Source of the DNA: Pantoea sp. 1.19
GTDB taxonomy: Bacteria > Pseudomonadota > Gammaproteobacteria > Enterobacterales > Enterobacteriaceae
Direction: 5' to 3'
Length of the DNA: 64,000 bases
Assembly (NCBI RefSeq): GCF_001922585.1
Contig: NZ_MRBS01000003.1
Span: 236,231 to 300,230, forward strand
A model generated the notes under the pieces. That model worked only from the letters and a program-made list of their open reading frames with translations, made no database searches and was not told where the DNA came from. Positions 8,007 to 17,220 of this stretch are shown here, in pieces; positions within the stretch are counted from its first letter, which is position 1; each line of letters starts with the position of its first letter. Made by a program: the position numbers and the translations under genes.

Positions 8007-9602
8007 CTAACGCAGATCCACCGGCCAGAACAGATGTTTTCCGAAGGGGTCTACCTCGTAGCCGACGACGTTATTGCGCACCGGCTCAAACAGCGTGGCG
8101 TGGGCAATCATCACCGCCGGGGCCTGGTCCTGCATCCTTTGCTGCGCCTGATGATAGAGCTGCCCCCGGACGGCGCGATCCGGCTCCGCCCGCGCCCGGT
8201 TAATCAGCGTATCGAAGGCGTGATCACACCACTGCGACGAGTTAGAGCCGCCCTGCGCGGAAGTGCAGCTAAACAGCGGCCCAAAGAAATTATCCGGATC
8301 GCCGGTGGCGGTGGTCCAGCCCATCAGCTCGGCCTGATGCTCCCCCGCTCTGACCCGTTTGAGGTATTCTCCCCACTCATAGCTCACAATTTTCGCGCGA
8401 ATCCCGACTCTGGCCCAGTCCGCCTGGATCATTTCGGCCATCCGCCGGGCGTTGGGGTTATAGGGCCGCTGCACCGGCATCGCCCACAGCGTAATTTCAC
8501 TGCCCTCGGCTATCCCGGCCTGCCGCAGCAGTGTCGCCGCGCGGGCGGGATCGTAAGGGGTATCAGGCAGGTCATTCGCCGCGCCCCACACCGTGGGCGG
8601 CAGCAGGTTCTTCGCCACGCGAGCGCTGCCCTGAAAGATGGCTGCAATAATGGCCGGCTTGTCGATTGCCATACTCAACGCCTGACGCACCTCAACGCGA
8701 TCCAGCGGCGGTTTTTGCGTATTAAACGCCAGGAAGCCGATGTTCAGCCCCGGTTTTTCCAGCACGTTGAGCGCCGGATCGGCCCGCATCCGCTCCAGGT
8801 CGGCCGGATTGGGGAACGGCATCACCTGACATTCGTTTTTACGGAGTCTGGCGTAGCGTACCGAGGCATCGGGGGTAATTGAGAACACCAGCCGGTCGAG
8901 CTTCGCCTTGCCCTGCCAGTAAGCAGGGAACGCCTTATACACCAGCCTGGAGTCAGGCTGATACTGCACCAGCTGGAACGGACCGGTGCCAAGCGGATCG
9001 TTATCCACCCGCTCGGGGGTCCCGGCTTTCATCATCGCCTCGGCGTACTCGGCGGAGAGAATGGAGGCGAAATACCACGCCAGATCGGCGAGGAACGGTG
9101 CTTCCGGATGGCTGAGCGTGAAGCGAACCCGGCGATCGTCGAGCTTTTCAATGGACTGAATCAGGCTGCCAAATTCGAGGCTGTTGAAATTGGCATAGGT
9201 GCCATGCGATACGTGGTGATACGGATGCTGCGGATCTTTTTGCCGCATAAAAGAGAAAATCACGTCATCGGCGTTAAAGTCGCGGGTGGGGGTAAAGTAC
9301 TTATTCCCCTGAAACTTCACCCCCTGACGCAGGGTAAAAGTATAGACCCGTCCCCCCTCGCCAATCTCCCACCGTTCGGCCAGGCTCGGTACCAGCTCAG
9401 TGGTTCCCGGAATAAAATCCACCAGCCGGTTATAAATGGGGACCGCGCTGGCATCGACGCTGGTGCCAGAAGTATAAAGCTGTGGATTGAAATTTTCCGG
9501 TGAGCCTTCTGAGCAGTAGACCAGCGTTTTCGCCCCAGCCGGTGCGCTGAGGGCGATCGCCAGCGTCCCGGCCAGCCAGGTTATTGCGGTTTGCTTACGC
9601 AT
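8007..9602 (-). CDS. Periplasmic dipeptide-binding protein, DppA-like (SBP family 5)
   Basis: The protein has 531 residues: a signal peptide (TAITWLAGTLAIALSAPAGA) and an extracellular solute-binding family 5 domain closely resembling DppA (KTLVYCSEGSPENFNPQLYT, LRQGVKFQGNKYFTPTRDFN, ADDVIFSFMRQ). It should capture dipeptides in the periplasm for an ABC importer. I chose the ATG at 9602 because AGAGG sits 6 nt before it; the other ATG two codons upstream abuts that site. No dppBCDF permease or ATPase genes are adjacent, so it must share a permease encoded elsewhere or serve chemotaxis. It is divergent from a peptidase T gene across 125 nt, which fits joint peptide uptake and hydrolysis. A GC-rich hairpin at 7977-8002 just after the stop lacks a T-run. 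Confidence 0.88.
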   Translation of the reverse strand: MRKQTAITWLAGTLAIALSAPAGAKTLVYCSEGSPENFNPQLYTSGTSVDASAVPIYNRLVDFIPGTTELVPSLAERWEIGEGGRVYTFTLRQGVKFQGNKYFTPTRDFNADDVIFSFMRQKDPQHPYHHVSHGTYANFNSLEFGSLIQSIEKLDDRRVRFTLSHPEAPFLADLAWYFASILSAEYAEAMMKAGTPERVDNDPLGTGPFQLVQYQPDSRLVYKAFPAYWQGKAKLDRLVFSITPDASVRYARLRKNECQVMPFPNPADLERMRADPALNVLEKPGLNIGFLAFNTQKPPLDRVEVRQALSMAIDKPAIIAAIFQGSARVAKNLLPPTVWGAANDLPDTPYDPARAATLLRQAGIAEGSEITLWAMPVQRPYNPNARRMAEMIQADWARVGIRAKIVSYEWGEYLKRVRAGEHQAELMGWTTATGDPDNFFGPLFSCTSAQGGSNSSQWCDHAFDTLINRARAEPDRAVRGQLYHQAQQRMQDQAPAVMIAHATLFEPVRNNVVGYEVDPFGKHLFWPVDLR

Positions 9603-9727
9603 ATGCATCCTCTTTTTTCAGTTGACTTTTACCTGTCCGTTTGCGTAATACTGCTTGCTATCCTCTTCATGATTAACAGTATTTTTCGCTGGAATACAGC
9701 GTTCTCGCCAAAAAATAAGGATCTGCG

Positions 9728-10966
9728 ATGGCCCCCACGCTTCAGCAGCAGCTGTGCCAACGTTTTTTTCGCTACCTCGCCGTCAGTAGCCAGAGCGATG
9801 CCCGTTCCAACGCGCTACCCAGCTCGCCTGGCCAGCATCAGATGGCGGCTCTGCTGGCTAATGAGCTGCGGGAGTCAGGGCTGGACGAGGTGGTGGTTGA
9901 CGCGACGGCCACCGTGACGGCAGTGAAGCGCGGCAGCGTACCGGGTGCCCCGCGCATCGGTTTTATTACCCATATTGATACCGTCGATGTCGGCCTGTCG
10001 CCCCATATCCACCCGCAAATTCTGCGCTTTGACGGCGAGGATCTCTGCCTGAACCGCGAGCAGGATATCTGGCTGCGGGTGGCCGATCATCCGGAGATCC
10101 TGCCGTGGCGCGGCGCCGATATCGCGTTCAGCGACGGCACCAGCGTGCTTGGCGCGGATAACAAAGCGGCGGTGGCGGTGGTGATGACGCTGATGGCACG
10201 TCTGCGCGAGCCGCACGGCGATATCGTGGTGGCGTTCGTCCCGGATGAGGAGATCGGCCTGCGCGGTGCAAAGGCGCTGGATCTGCATGCGCGCTTCAAT
10301 GTCGATTTCGCCTGGACCATCGACTGCTGCGCGCAGGGAGAGATGGTCTATGAAAACTTCAATGCCGCCTCGGCGGAAATTCGCTTTACCGGGGTAACCG
10401 CCCATCCGATGTCGGCGAAAGGCGTGCTGGTAAATCCGCTGCTGATGGCCCATGACTTTATCAGCCAGTTTGACCGCCGGCAGACCCCGGAGTGCACCGC
10501 CGGACGCGAGGGATATATCTGGTTTAACGACTTGCAGGCTAATGCCAGCGAGGCGGTATTAACCGCGGCGATCCGCGACTTCGATCTGAGGGGCTTTGCC
10601 GAACGCAAAGCGGCGTTGCAGACCGCGGTGCGGGAGATTGCCGGGCGCTATCCCACCGGCAAGGTGACGATGACGGTGACGGATGTGTACAGCAACATCA
10701 GCAACGCCATCGACGACGATCGCCGCGCTATCGATTTGATGTACGCCGCCTTTGCCGCCGCCGGCGTGACCCCGACGGTGATTCCGATGCGCGGCGGCAC
10801 CGACGGCGCCGCGCTGTCGGCCAGGGGCGTACTGACGCCGAACTTTTTTACCGGTGCGCACAATTTCCACTCGCGGTTTGAGTTTTTGCCGCTGCCGGCG
10901 TTTGAAAAGTCGTATCAGGTGGCGGAACAGCTCTGCCTGCTGGCCGCCCGCCCCGCCCTGCGCTGA
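9728..10966 (+). CDS. pepT: Peptidase T (tripeptide aminopeptidase, M20B)
   Basis: A 412-residue cytosolic zinc aminopeptidase that removes N-terminal residues from tripeptides. Metal-site motifs of the M20 family are present: HIDTVD, the bridging Asp in VLGADNKAAVAV, PDEEIG with the catalytic Glu and a metal Glu, DCCAQGEMVYENF (family Asp), and FFTGAHNFHSRFEFLP at the end (final His ligand). Length equals E. coli PepT (408) closely. It is divergent from a DppA-like binding protein. In E. coli pepT is anaerobically induced by FNR; I saw no clear FNR box in the 125-nt spacer here. The organism may have another pepT elsewhere, so the symbol refers to the family. Confidence 0.88.
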   Translation: MAPTLQQQLCQRFFRYLAVSSQSDARSNALPSSPGQHQMAALLANELRESGLDEVVVDATATVTAVKRGSVPGAPRIGFITHIDTVDVGLSPHIHPQILRFDGEDLCLNREQDIWLRVADHPEILPWRGADIAFSDGTSVLGADNKAAVAVVMTLMARLREPHGDIVVAFVPDEEIGLRGAKALDLHARFNVDFAWTIDCCAQGEMVYENFNAASAEIRFTGVTAHPMSAKGVLVNPLLMAHDFISQFDRRQTPECTAGREGYIWFNDLQANASEAVLTAAIRDFDLRGFAERKAALQTAVREIAGRYPTGKVTMTVTDVYSNISNAIDDDRRAIDLMYAAFAAAGVTPTVIPMRGGTDGAALSARGVLTPNFFTGAHNFHSRFEFLPLPAFEKSYQVAEQLCLLAARPALR

Positions 10967-10988
10967 TCGATAGCGCCCGGGCGCGCCA

Positions 10989-11768
10989 TCAGGGTTTCAC
11001 GCTAACGTCGATGCCGGGGAAGTAGCGCTCCGCCAGTTTTGTCACTTCCCCGGACTGCTGTAGCCCGGCGATGGCCGCATCCAGCTTCGCCTTCAGCGCG
11101 GCGTCCCCTTTACGCAGACCAAAACCGATGCCGCTCCCGAGAATAGCATCATCTTCGACCGGCTCACCGATGAAGCCAAAACCGTTACCCTGCGGCTTAC
11201 TGAGGAAGCCTGACTGCCCGGCCGCCGACATCACCAGCGTGCCATCCAGCCGCCCGGCGACCATATCGTTGTAGATCTGATTCTGATCCTGATAGGCGAC
11301 GATACTGACGCCTTTCGGTTCCCAGTGCCGTTTTGCATAGGTTTCCTGAATGCTGCCCTGCAGCACGCCGATCTGTTTCCCCTGCAGGCCCGCCGCCGTC
11401 GGCTGCATTCCCGCCCCCTGACGCCCCACCAGCTGGCTGGGAATGCGGTAAATCGGGCGGGTAAAGGCAATGCTCTTCATGCGCTGCGCGGTGATGTTCA
11501 TCGCCGAATTAATCGCATCAAATTTTTTGGCCGCCAGTCCGGGAATCAGCGCATCAAAACTGCTCTCTACCCAGCGGCACTGCAGCTGAGCGGCCTGACA
11601 GATGGCATTACCCAGATCAATATCAAAGCCTTCCAGATCGCCCCGGGTATTGCGGCTTTCAAACGGCGGGTACTGCGACTCCACGCCGTAGCGCAGCGTG
11701 TCTGCCGCCAGCGTTGAAAAGGAGGTGGTCAGCGTCAGCGCCAGTAAGGCCTGGTGTATTTTTTTCAT
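10989..11768 (-). CDS. Amino-acid ABC transporter periplasmic binding protein (HisJ/ArgT type)
   Basis: A 259-residue SBP family 3 protein with a signal peptide (IHQALLALTLTTSFSTLAAD). The ligand-binding core is typical of basic amino-acid binders: YGVESQYPPFESRNTRGDLE, then GFDIDLGNAICQ, FDALIPGLAAKKFDAINSAM and ITAQRMKSIAFTRPIY. It would bind a polar or basic amino acid in the periplasm. No permease or ATPase is adjacent. It lies 14 nt downstream of a YbdL-like methionine aminotransferase and is probably co-transcribed with it, so the ligand could be the aminotransferase substrate; that is inference. The gene ends 22 nt from the convergent pepT end. Confidence 0.85.
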   Translation of the reverse strand: MKKIHQALLALTLTTSFSTLAADTLRYGVESQYPPFESRNTRGDLEGFDIDLGNAICQAAQLQCRWVESSFDALIPGLAAKKFDAINSAMNITAQRMKSIAFTRPIYRIPSQLVGRQGAGMQPTAAGLQGKQIGVLQGSIQETYAKRHWEPKGVSIVAYQDQNQIYNDMVAGRLDGTLVMSAAGQSGFLSKPQGNGFGFIGEPVEDDAILGSGIGFGLRKGDAALKAKLDAAIAGLQQSGEVTKLAERYFPGIDVSVKP

Positions 11769-11782
11769 TCTGCGTTACCCCT

Positions 11783-12958
11783 TCATACATGTTGCGATGA
11801 TACGCGGCACAGCGCCTCGGCGCCGGCGTGCAGCGTGGCATCATCTTTGGCAAAAGAGAGACGGATAATACGGTTATCGGTGCCATCGGTATAAAATGCC
11901 GACAGCGGCAGCGTCGCCACACCATACTCAATAATCAGCTGCCTGACCATTTCATGATCGGGCCGATCGCTGAAGTGCCCGTAGCGGGCCAGCATAAAAA
12001 ATGAGCCCGCCGAGGGCAGCAGCTCAAAAGGCGAGTCCGCCAGCAGGCGGCTGAGCAGATCGCGCTTCTGCTGATAGAACGGGCCCAGCTGCTGCCAGTG
12101 CGCCGGCTCCTGCATCCACGCCGCCAGGGCGTGCTGCATCGGCGTATCGGCCGCAAACATCATAAACTGATGAACTTTACACACTTCCGCCATCAGCGCC
12201 GCCGGCGCCAGGCAGTACCCCACCCGCCAACCGGTAACGTGAAACGTTTTGCCAAATGACGCGACAATCACGCTGCGCGTGGCCAGCTCGGGGTGCCGGG
12301 CCATGCTCTGGTGCTGCGCACCATCAAACACCACGTGCTCATATACTTCGTCCGACAGCAACACAATGTCGGTGTGGCGCACCAGCGCCGCCAGCCGGGT
12401 CAACTCGTCAGGCTGCAGTACCTGCCCGCTGGGATTGTGCGGCGTATTCAGCACGATCATTCGCGTTCGCGGCGTAATCTGTGCACGCAGCGCGTCCCAG
12501 TCGATGCGAAACGTTGGACAGCTCAGCTTCAGACCGATCGGCGTGGCACCCTGCAGACGGACAATGGGTGCGTAGCTGTCGAACGCCGGCTCAAAAAAAA
12601 TCACCTCGTCGCCAGCGTGCACCAGGCCGGCAATGGCCGCATAGATCCCCTGACTGGCGCTGGCGGTGATCAGTACCTCGCTGCCCGGATCGTACTCCCG
12701 GTGATAGAGGGTGGCGACCTTCCCGGCCACCGCCTCTTTTAGCGCCGTGAGCCCGGTCATTGGCGCATACTGGTTATGTCCGCGGAGCATGGCGCGATGC
12801 GCCTGTTCAACCAAACGCGCATCGCAGGGAAAGTTGGGGGCCCCCTGCGATAAATTAATCGCGCCATGCGCCGCAGAGAGCTGACCAATGACGGTAAAAA
12901 TGGTGGTGCCGACATCCGGCAGTTTGGCACGCGGGGTAACGCCGCTGGATAAAGTCAT
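11783..12958 (-). CDS. PLP-dependent aminotransferase, YbdL-like (methionine/aromatic)
   Basis: A 391-residue fold-type I aminotransferase that resembles E. coli YbdL along its whole length: KLPDVGTTIFTVIGQL, AINLSQGAPNFPCD, NQYAPMTGL, VILNTPHNPS-like block VLNTPHNPSGQV, DEVYEHVVFDG and the PLP lysine in ASFGKTFHVTGWRVGY. YbdL prefers methionine, histidine and phenylalanine with 2-oxo-4-methylthiobutanoate as partner. The Pro-less GAPNF replaces GFPDF, so the substrate range may differ. It heads an operon with an amino-acid binding protein and is divergent from a LysR regulator; a palindrome at 12978-12992 in the 110-nt spacer is the likely LysR site. Together these suggest a small, substrate-induced amino-acid utilisation unit. 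Confidence 0.85.
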   Translation of the reverse strand: MTLSSGVTPRAKLPDVGTTIFTVIGQLSAAHGAINLSQGAPNFPCDARLVEQAHRAMLRGHNQYAPMTGLTALKEAVAGKVATLYHREYDPGSEVLITASASQGIYAAIAGLVHAGDEVIFFEPAFDSYAPIVRLQGATPIGLKLSCPTFRIDWDALRAQITPRTRMIVLNTPHNPSGQVLQPDELTRLAALVRHTDIVLLSDEVYEHVVFDGAQHQSMARHPELATRSVIVASFGKTFHVTGWRVGYCLAPAALMAEVCKVHQFMMFAADTPMQHALAAWMQEPAHWQQLGPFYQQKRDLLSRLLADSPFELLPSAGSFFMLARYGHFSDRPDHEMVRQLIIEYGVATLPLSAFYTDGTDNRIIRLSFAKDDATLHAGAEALCRVSSQHV

Positions 12959-12977
12959 GAATCGCTCCCGAGCTTGA

Positions 12978-12992
12978 TGAATAGCCTATTCA
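12978..12992. promoter_or_regulatory. Palindrome TGAATAG-C-CTATTCA, candidate LysR operator
   Basis: A perfect 7-1-7 inverted repeat in the 110-nt spacer between the YbdL-like aminotransferase and the divergent LysR gene, 20 nt upstream of the aminotransferase start. Position and symmetry fit a LysR-type regulator site; binding is inferred. Confidence 0.5.
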
Positions 12993-13068
12993 ACGCGGTG
13001 CGGGTTGAGGCAACAAGCGCAAGTTTGGCATAATAGCCATGAAATAAATGCATAACTCACAGGCTGCT

Positions 13069-13914
13069 ATGACTCGTCCCGCGCTACCGCTTAATGCGTT
13101 CCACACTTTTGTCATCACCGCGCGCCATCTGAATCTGACCCGCGCGGCCAGCGAGCTGTGTCTGACGCAAAGCGCGGTCAGCCGCAAAATCGCCGCGCTG
13201 GAAGCCTGGCTGGGATTCAGCGTGTTTGAGCGGCACGCCCGCGGGCTGCGCCTCACTGAGCGCGGCGCCCAGCTGCTGCCCGAGGTCACTCGCGGTATCG
13301 AGCAGATCCTGCGAGCGGCCGAGCAGGCCGGCCGCACGGAAGGTGCCATCCGCCTGCGCGCGCCCACCTGCGTGCTGCGCTGGCTGCTGCCCCGGCTGCT
13401 GCAGCTGGAGCTGGAGCAGCCGGACGTGCATATCTCGCTGACCACCACCCGTGAACATTGCCAGCAGCGCGAAGCGTTTGATGCCGCTATCATTTACGGC
13501 CCGCCGTGCGACGACGGGGTGATGCTGTTTGCCGAGCGGCTCATCCCGGTGGTATCGCCCGAGCTGCTCAGCGGCCAGCTGACGCCGGATGCACTGTCCC
13601 GCCTCACCTTTCTGCACCCGGCGCGGGACCGGCGCGACTGGCAACGCTGGCTCAGCGCCAGCGGCCTGCAGCCGGATATCGCGCGCCATCAGCATTTTGA
13701 CACCATGGATTTGGCGATTGGCGCCGCGCTGCAGGGCTTTGGCATTACCGTTGCCGATCCGCACCTGGTGGCCGAGGACCTGGCGGCGGGGCGGCTGGTG
13801 GCCCCCTTTAACCAGCAGGTGGAAACCGGGGCGGTCTATACCCTGCTGCGGCGGCCGGACGGCCGCGGCCTGACGCCGCTCACCGCCCTGACCCGTCGCC
13901 TGACCGACGTTTAA
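13069..13914 (+). CDS. LysR family transcriptional regulator (GcvA-like)
   Basis: The 281-residue regulator opens [20 protein letters not shown] and continues [38 protein letters not shown], the winged helix-turn-helix of the LysR family in its GcvA-like form. The effector domain follows ([30 protein letters not shown]). I chose the ATG at 13069, which has an AGG 6 nt away, over an upstream in-frame ATG at 13048 with no ribosome-binding site. It is divergent from the aminotransferase/binding-protein operon, which it probably controls through the palindrome at 12978-12992, and its stop overlaps the end of a convergent chemoreceptor gene by 4 nt. The effector is unknown; an amino acid is plausible. 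Confidence 0.88.
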   Translation: MTRPALPLNAFHTFVITARHLNLTRAASELCLTQSAVSRKIAALEAWLGFSVFERHARGLRLTERGAQLLPEVTRGIEQILRAAEQAGRTEGAIRLRAPTCVLRWLLPRLLQLELEQPDVHISLTTTREHCQQREAFDAAIIYGPPCDDGVMLFAERLIPVVSPELLSGQLTPDALSRLTFLHPARDRRDWQRWLSASGLQPDIARHQHFDTMDLAIGAALQGFGITVADPHLVAEDLAAGRLVAPFNQQVETGAVYTLLRRPDGRGLTPLTALTRRLTDV

Positions 13915-15536
13915 AAGGCGACCCACTCTCCTTCCGCCTGCCGAACGGGCGCGGGGGCGGCCGGCGTGGCTGCGGCGCCGATCGGCATGGCCGGACGGGC
14001 ATCGCCGAGGCGAAAACGCGCCACCGCGCGAGTCAGCGCCTCGGTTTGCCGTTCCAGGGAGGCCGCCGCCGCCGACACTTCCTCTACCAGCGCGGCATTC
14101 TGCTGCGTGACGCTGTCCATCGCCGCCACCGCGTCGCCGACCTGCGTAATACCGGTGCTCTGCTCCGCCGAAGCGCCGGCAATCTGCTGCATCAGGCTGG
14201 AGACGTCGGCCACCACCTGCTGCACCTGCTCCATGGCGATCCCGGTATCGGCCACCAGCTGCGACCCCCTGTCGACCCGGGTAACGGAATCACCAATCAA
14301 GGTCTCTATCTCTTTCGCCGCACTGGCGCTACGCTGCGCCAGCGCGCGCACCTCGCTGGCGACCACCGCAAATCCGCGCCCCTGCTCGCCGGCGCGCGCG
14401 GCTTCCACCGCCGCGTTCAGCGCCAGAATATTGGTTTGAAAAGCAATACTGTTTATCACGCCGGTAATGTCAGCGATTTTGTGCGCGCTGTCGGCAATGC
14501 CGTGCATCGTCGTGACCACGCTGCCCACCAACTGGCCGCCGCGCTGCGCCGTCTGCGTGGCTTTGCCGGCCAGCAAGCTGGCATCGCGCGCGGTGTCGGC
14601 ATTTTGCCGCACGGTAGCGGTTAACTGCTCCATGCTGGCGGCAGTTTGCTCCAGCGCGGAGGCCTGCTCTTCAGTACGCGCCGCGAGATCGTTATTGCCC
14701 CGTGAAATCTCCGCCGCGCCGCGGTGAATGTTATCGCTGCCGGTGCGAATTGTCGTCACGGCCTCACTCAGGCTGTGCTGCATCTCGCGCATCAGCGGCA
14801 CCAGCCGGCCAACGCAGTTGCGGCCCGGCTCTTCCAGCGGCTGACTGAGGTCGCCGGCGGCGATGGTGCGAAAATGCTCGCGGATGCGCGCCAGCGGCCG
14901 CACCAGCAGCTGCACCAGGTAGCGATCGGTAAACAGTAAAATCACCATTCCGGCGATCACCGCTGCAATCATCAGCGTTCGGGTGTGCCGGGTCAGGCCA
15001 TCAATTGTCTGCCGGGTGGCATCCAGCTTGCGGCTGGCGGCATGATTGAAGCTGTCCAGCTGCTGACCAAAGGCCCGGCTCAAGGGCGGTGTGACCGTGG
15101 TGGCATGTTGACGCCAGGCAGCGGCATCGCCCTGACGCGCCAGGGCCATCTGCGGCACGGCGCCGGTCTGATACAGCGCCTGCCAGCGGCCGATCACCCC
15201 TTGCGCCATGGCGGCATCCAGCGGGCCGGGCGCCTGGGCTTTAAAAGACGCCAGCTGCTGCTGCAGGCCGTCCAGCGCCCGCTGCGCGCTGTCAAAATCG
15301 GCGGCTTTACCTGACTCCATGGCCCGCGAAAGGCGGGTGACAAAGCGGAAGTACTGATCGTTACCCTTGCTCAGGGTGGTCATTTGGCTCACCAACAGCC
15401 GATCGGTTTTCGTCGCCTCACTGAGCCGATCCAGCGACCAGGCGCTGTACAGCCCGGTCGTGGACCACATCAGGCAGAACAGACCGAGGATCGACAGCAT
15501 GACGCTGCGAATAGTGAAATGGCGTAACAGGTTCAT
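13911..15536 (-). CDS. Methyl-accepting chemotaxis protein
   Basis: The chemoreceptor has 541 residues. Order of parts: TM1 (about 9-32), a periplasmic four-helix-bundle sensor domain (about 33-188), TM2 ([20 protein letters not shown]), HAMP, then the cytoplasmic signalling coiled coil with the invariant hairpin tip [20 protein letters not shown], followed by [17 protein letters not shown]. The C terminus ends EWVAF, matching the xWxxF pentapeptide that tethers CheR/CheB, as in Tar and Tsr. The ATG at 15536 precedes TM1; upstream in-frame residues are not receptor-like. It senses an unknown ligand in the periplasm and controls CheA in the receptor array. It stands alone, 69 nt after the esterase gene start-to-end on the same strand. 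Confidence 0.93.
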   Translation of the reverse strand: MNLLRHFTIRSVMLSILGLFCLMWSTTGLYSAWSLDRLSEATKTDRLLVSQMTTLSKGNDQYFRFVTRLSRAMESGKAADFDSAQRALDGLQQQLASFKAQAPGPLDAAMAQGVIGRWQALYQTGAVPQMALARQGDAAAWRQHATTVTPPLSRAFGQQLDSFNHAASRKLDATRQTIDGLTRHTRTLMIAAVIAGMVILLFTDRYLVQLLVRPLARIREHFRTIAAGDLSQPLEEPGRNCVGRLVPLMREMQHSLSEAVTTIRTGSDNIHRGAAEISRGNNDLAARTEEQASALEQTAASMEQLTATVRQNADTARDASLLAGKATQTAQRGGQLVGSVVTTMHGIADSAHKIADITGVINSIAFQTNILALNAAVEAARAGEQGRGFAVVASEVRALAQRSASAAKEIETLIGDSVTRVDRGSQLVADTGIAMEQVQQVVADVSSLMQQIAGASAEQSTGITQVGDAVAAMDSVTQQNAALVEEVSAAAASLERQTEALTRAVARFRLGDARPAMPIGAAATPAAPAPVRQAEGEWVAF

Positions 15537-15605
15537 GTATGCTCCGGGTGGATGGGGGCGTATTTGCCTCAGTCCCCCCCTTATCGGCAGCACTGCCCGC
15601 GGACT

Positions 15606-17135
15606 TTACAAATGAACCACCCGGCGCATCAAATGACGAAACAGCCACAGCCGCCACCGCATCCAGCGCGGACGCAAGGCGATGGTAGCCTGCCCCTGTT
15701 CGCCAAAGCATAACGTGCGATCGTCGCGGCGGGACCACACCGGCCAGGCCGGATCGCCCGCGCGGCCCGGCAGGGCATGACCGGCCCCGCTGGCCCCGCG
15801 GGCAAACTGCAGCCAGTACTCGCCGGTACGTTGCGCAAACTGGCGATCGACGGCGGTGAAGGCCCGCGCGGGGTCAGTCACGGCAACATCGTCGAGCGTA
15901 GCAAAGACGTAGCCTATCTCATTGCCGTGCCAGGTGCCGTGTGGATAGAGATCGCGCGCGTTTTCCGCTACATAATCAAAGTAATACCGCCACACCGGAC
16001 GGCCACTGCGGGCGTGATCGTCCGCCAGCCGATACGCCAGCGCGGTGAACACGATATCGCGCGCCAGCTGTCGACCCAGCAGAGCGTCGTCGCCCGTGCC
16101 AGCATACAGCCAGCGCATCAGTCGCATTACCGTCGGATGCTGCCGGCGCAGCTGCTGAACGCGGCCGGCAAGCGGCACGCCAAAGAAGGCCAGTACGCTG
16201 GCTTCGTCACTGTTACTGCCAATCAGCAGCGGGCAGGCGCGCTGGCGTCCCTGGTCAAAGATCTCCAGCATGGGCTCGGGGAGTACGGCATCGCCGCTGA
16301 TCGCTACCGGTGGCACCTTCAGTTCCCCCTCCAGCGGCCAGAATGCCTCCGCCGGCAGGCGGCGCAGATCGTCCGCCGTCGCCTCCGGCGGCAGCCCCAG
16401 CGCGCGGGCCACCGCGCAGCCGCGCTGCAGCGCCCGCTCGCGGCTGACGTCCGGCAGGCCGTAGGCGCTCTGCACAATCCCTTTATGAAACAGCCCCGCG
16501 CTGAGCGGTGAGGCGTACAGCGACAGTACGCTGCGGGCGCCGGAGGATTCGCCAAACAGCGTGACGTTATGGCGATCGCCGCCAAATTCTGCAATGTTAC
16601 GCTGCACCCACTGCAGCGCCGCAATCTGATCGAGCAGCGCAAAGTTGCACAGCGGCGCGTCGGACTGCTCAGCCGCCAGCGCCGGATGCGCAAAAAAACC
16701 GAGGTGGCCCAGCCGGTAGTTAAGGGTAACGATCACTGCCCCGCGGCGGGCCAGCGCGGCGCCGCGGTAGGGTTGCAGGCCGCCAGATCCAACGTTATAG
16801 CCGCCGCCGTGGATCCAGACCATCACCGGCAGTGGCGCCTGCGGCGCCAGGTCGGGCGTCCAGATATTCAGATAGAGGCAATCTTCAGCGAGGGGGCCGG
16901 GATCCCCGCCGCCGGTAGCCAGACAGTGCTCGCGATTTTGCCAGCTGGCGGCGGCAAACTGGTCGGCGTCGCGCACGCCCTGCCAGCACGCTGGCGGCTG
17001 CGGTGCGCGCCAGCGGCGCTCGCCGGTCGGCGGCGCGGCGTAAGGCAGGCCTTTAAAGGCGAAGGTTTCCTGGTCCCGGTGTCCCCTCACCTCTCCCTCG
17101 GCGATGCGCACGCGCACTAACTCATCCTTTCTCAT
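15606..17135 (-). CDS. Type-B carboxylesterase (para-nitrobenzyl esterase family)
   Basis: A 509-residue alpha/beta hydrolase of the carboxylesterase type-B family. Visible features are AFKGLPYAAPPTGERRW at the N terminus, the signature EDCLYLNIW (84-92), oxyanion HGGG (109-112), the nucleophile elbow GESSG with Ser197, and a later HGNEIGYVF segment that carries the expected catalytic His region. No signal peptide, so it is cytoplasmic. It hydrolyses carboxylic esters; the natural substrate cannot be inferred. Upstream lies the DUF1338 gene (85 nt) on the same strand and downstream the chemoreceptor; co-transcription is possible but spacing is loose. Confidence 0.9.
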   Translation of the reverse strand: MRKDELVRVRIAEGEVRGHRDQETFAFKGLPYAAPPTGERRWRAPQPPACWQGVRDADQFAAASWQNREHCLATGGGDPGPLAEDCLYLNIWTPDLAPQAPLPVMVWIHGGGYNVGSGGLQPYRGAALARRGAVIVTLNYRLGHLGFFAHPALAAEQSDAPLCNFALLDQIAALQWVQRNIAEFGGDRHNVTLFGESSGARSVLSLYASPLSAGLFHKGIVQSAYGLPDVSRERALQRGCAVARALGLPPEATADDLRRLPAEAFWPLEGELKVPPVAISGDAVLPEPMLEIFDQGRQRACPLLIGSNSDEASVLAFFGVPLAGRVQQLRRQHPTVMRLMRWLYAGTGDDALLGRQLARDIVFTALAYRLADDHARSGRPVWRYYFDYVAENARDLYPHGTWHGNEIGYVFATLDDVAVTDPARAFTAVDRQFAQRTGEYWLQFARGASGAGHALPGRAGDPAWPVWSRRDDRTLCFGEQGQATIALRPRWMRWRLWLFRHLMRRVVHL

Positions 17136-17220
17136 GTTCCATTCCGTGAAGAAGCTTAACCCCGATTATTTGCAGGCCGACGCGGAATGTCTACCCCTGA
17201 GCGAACGGGCAGTGCGTAAT

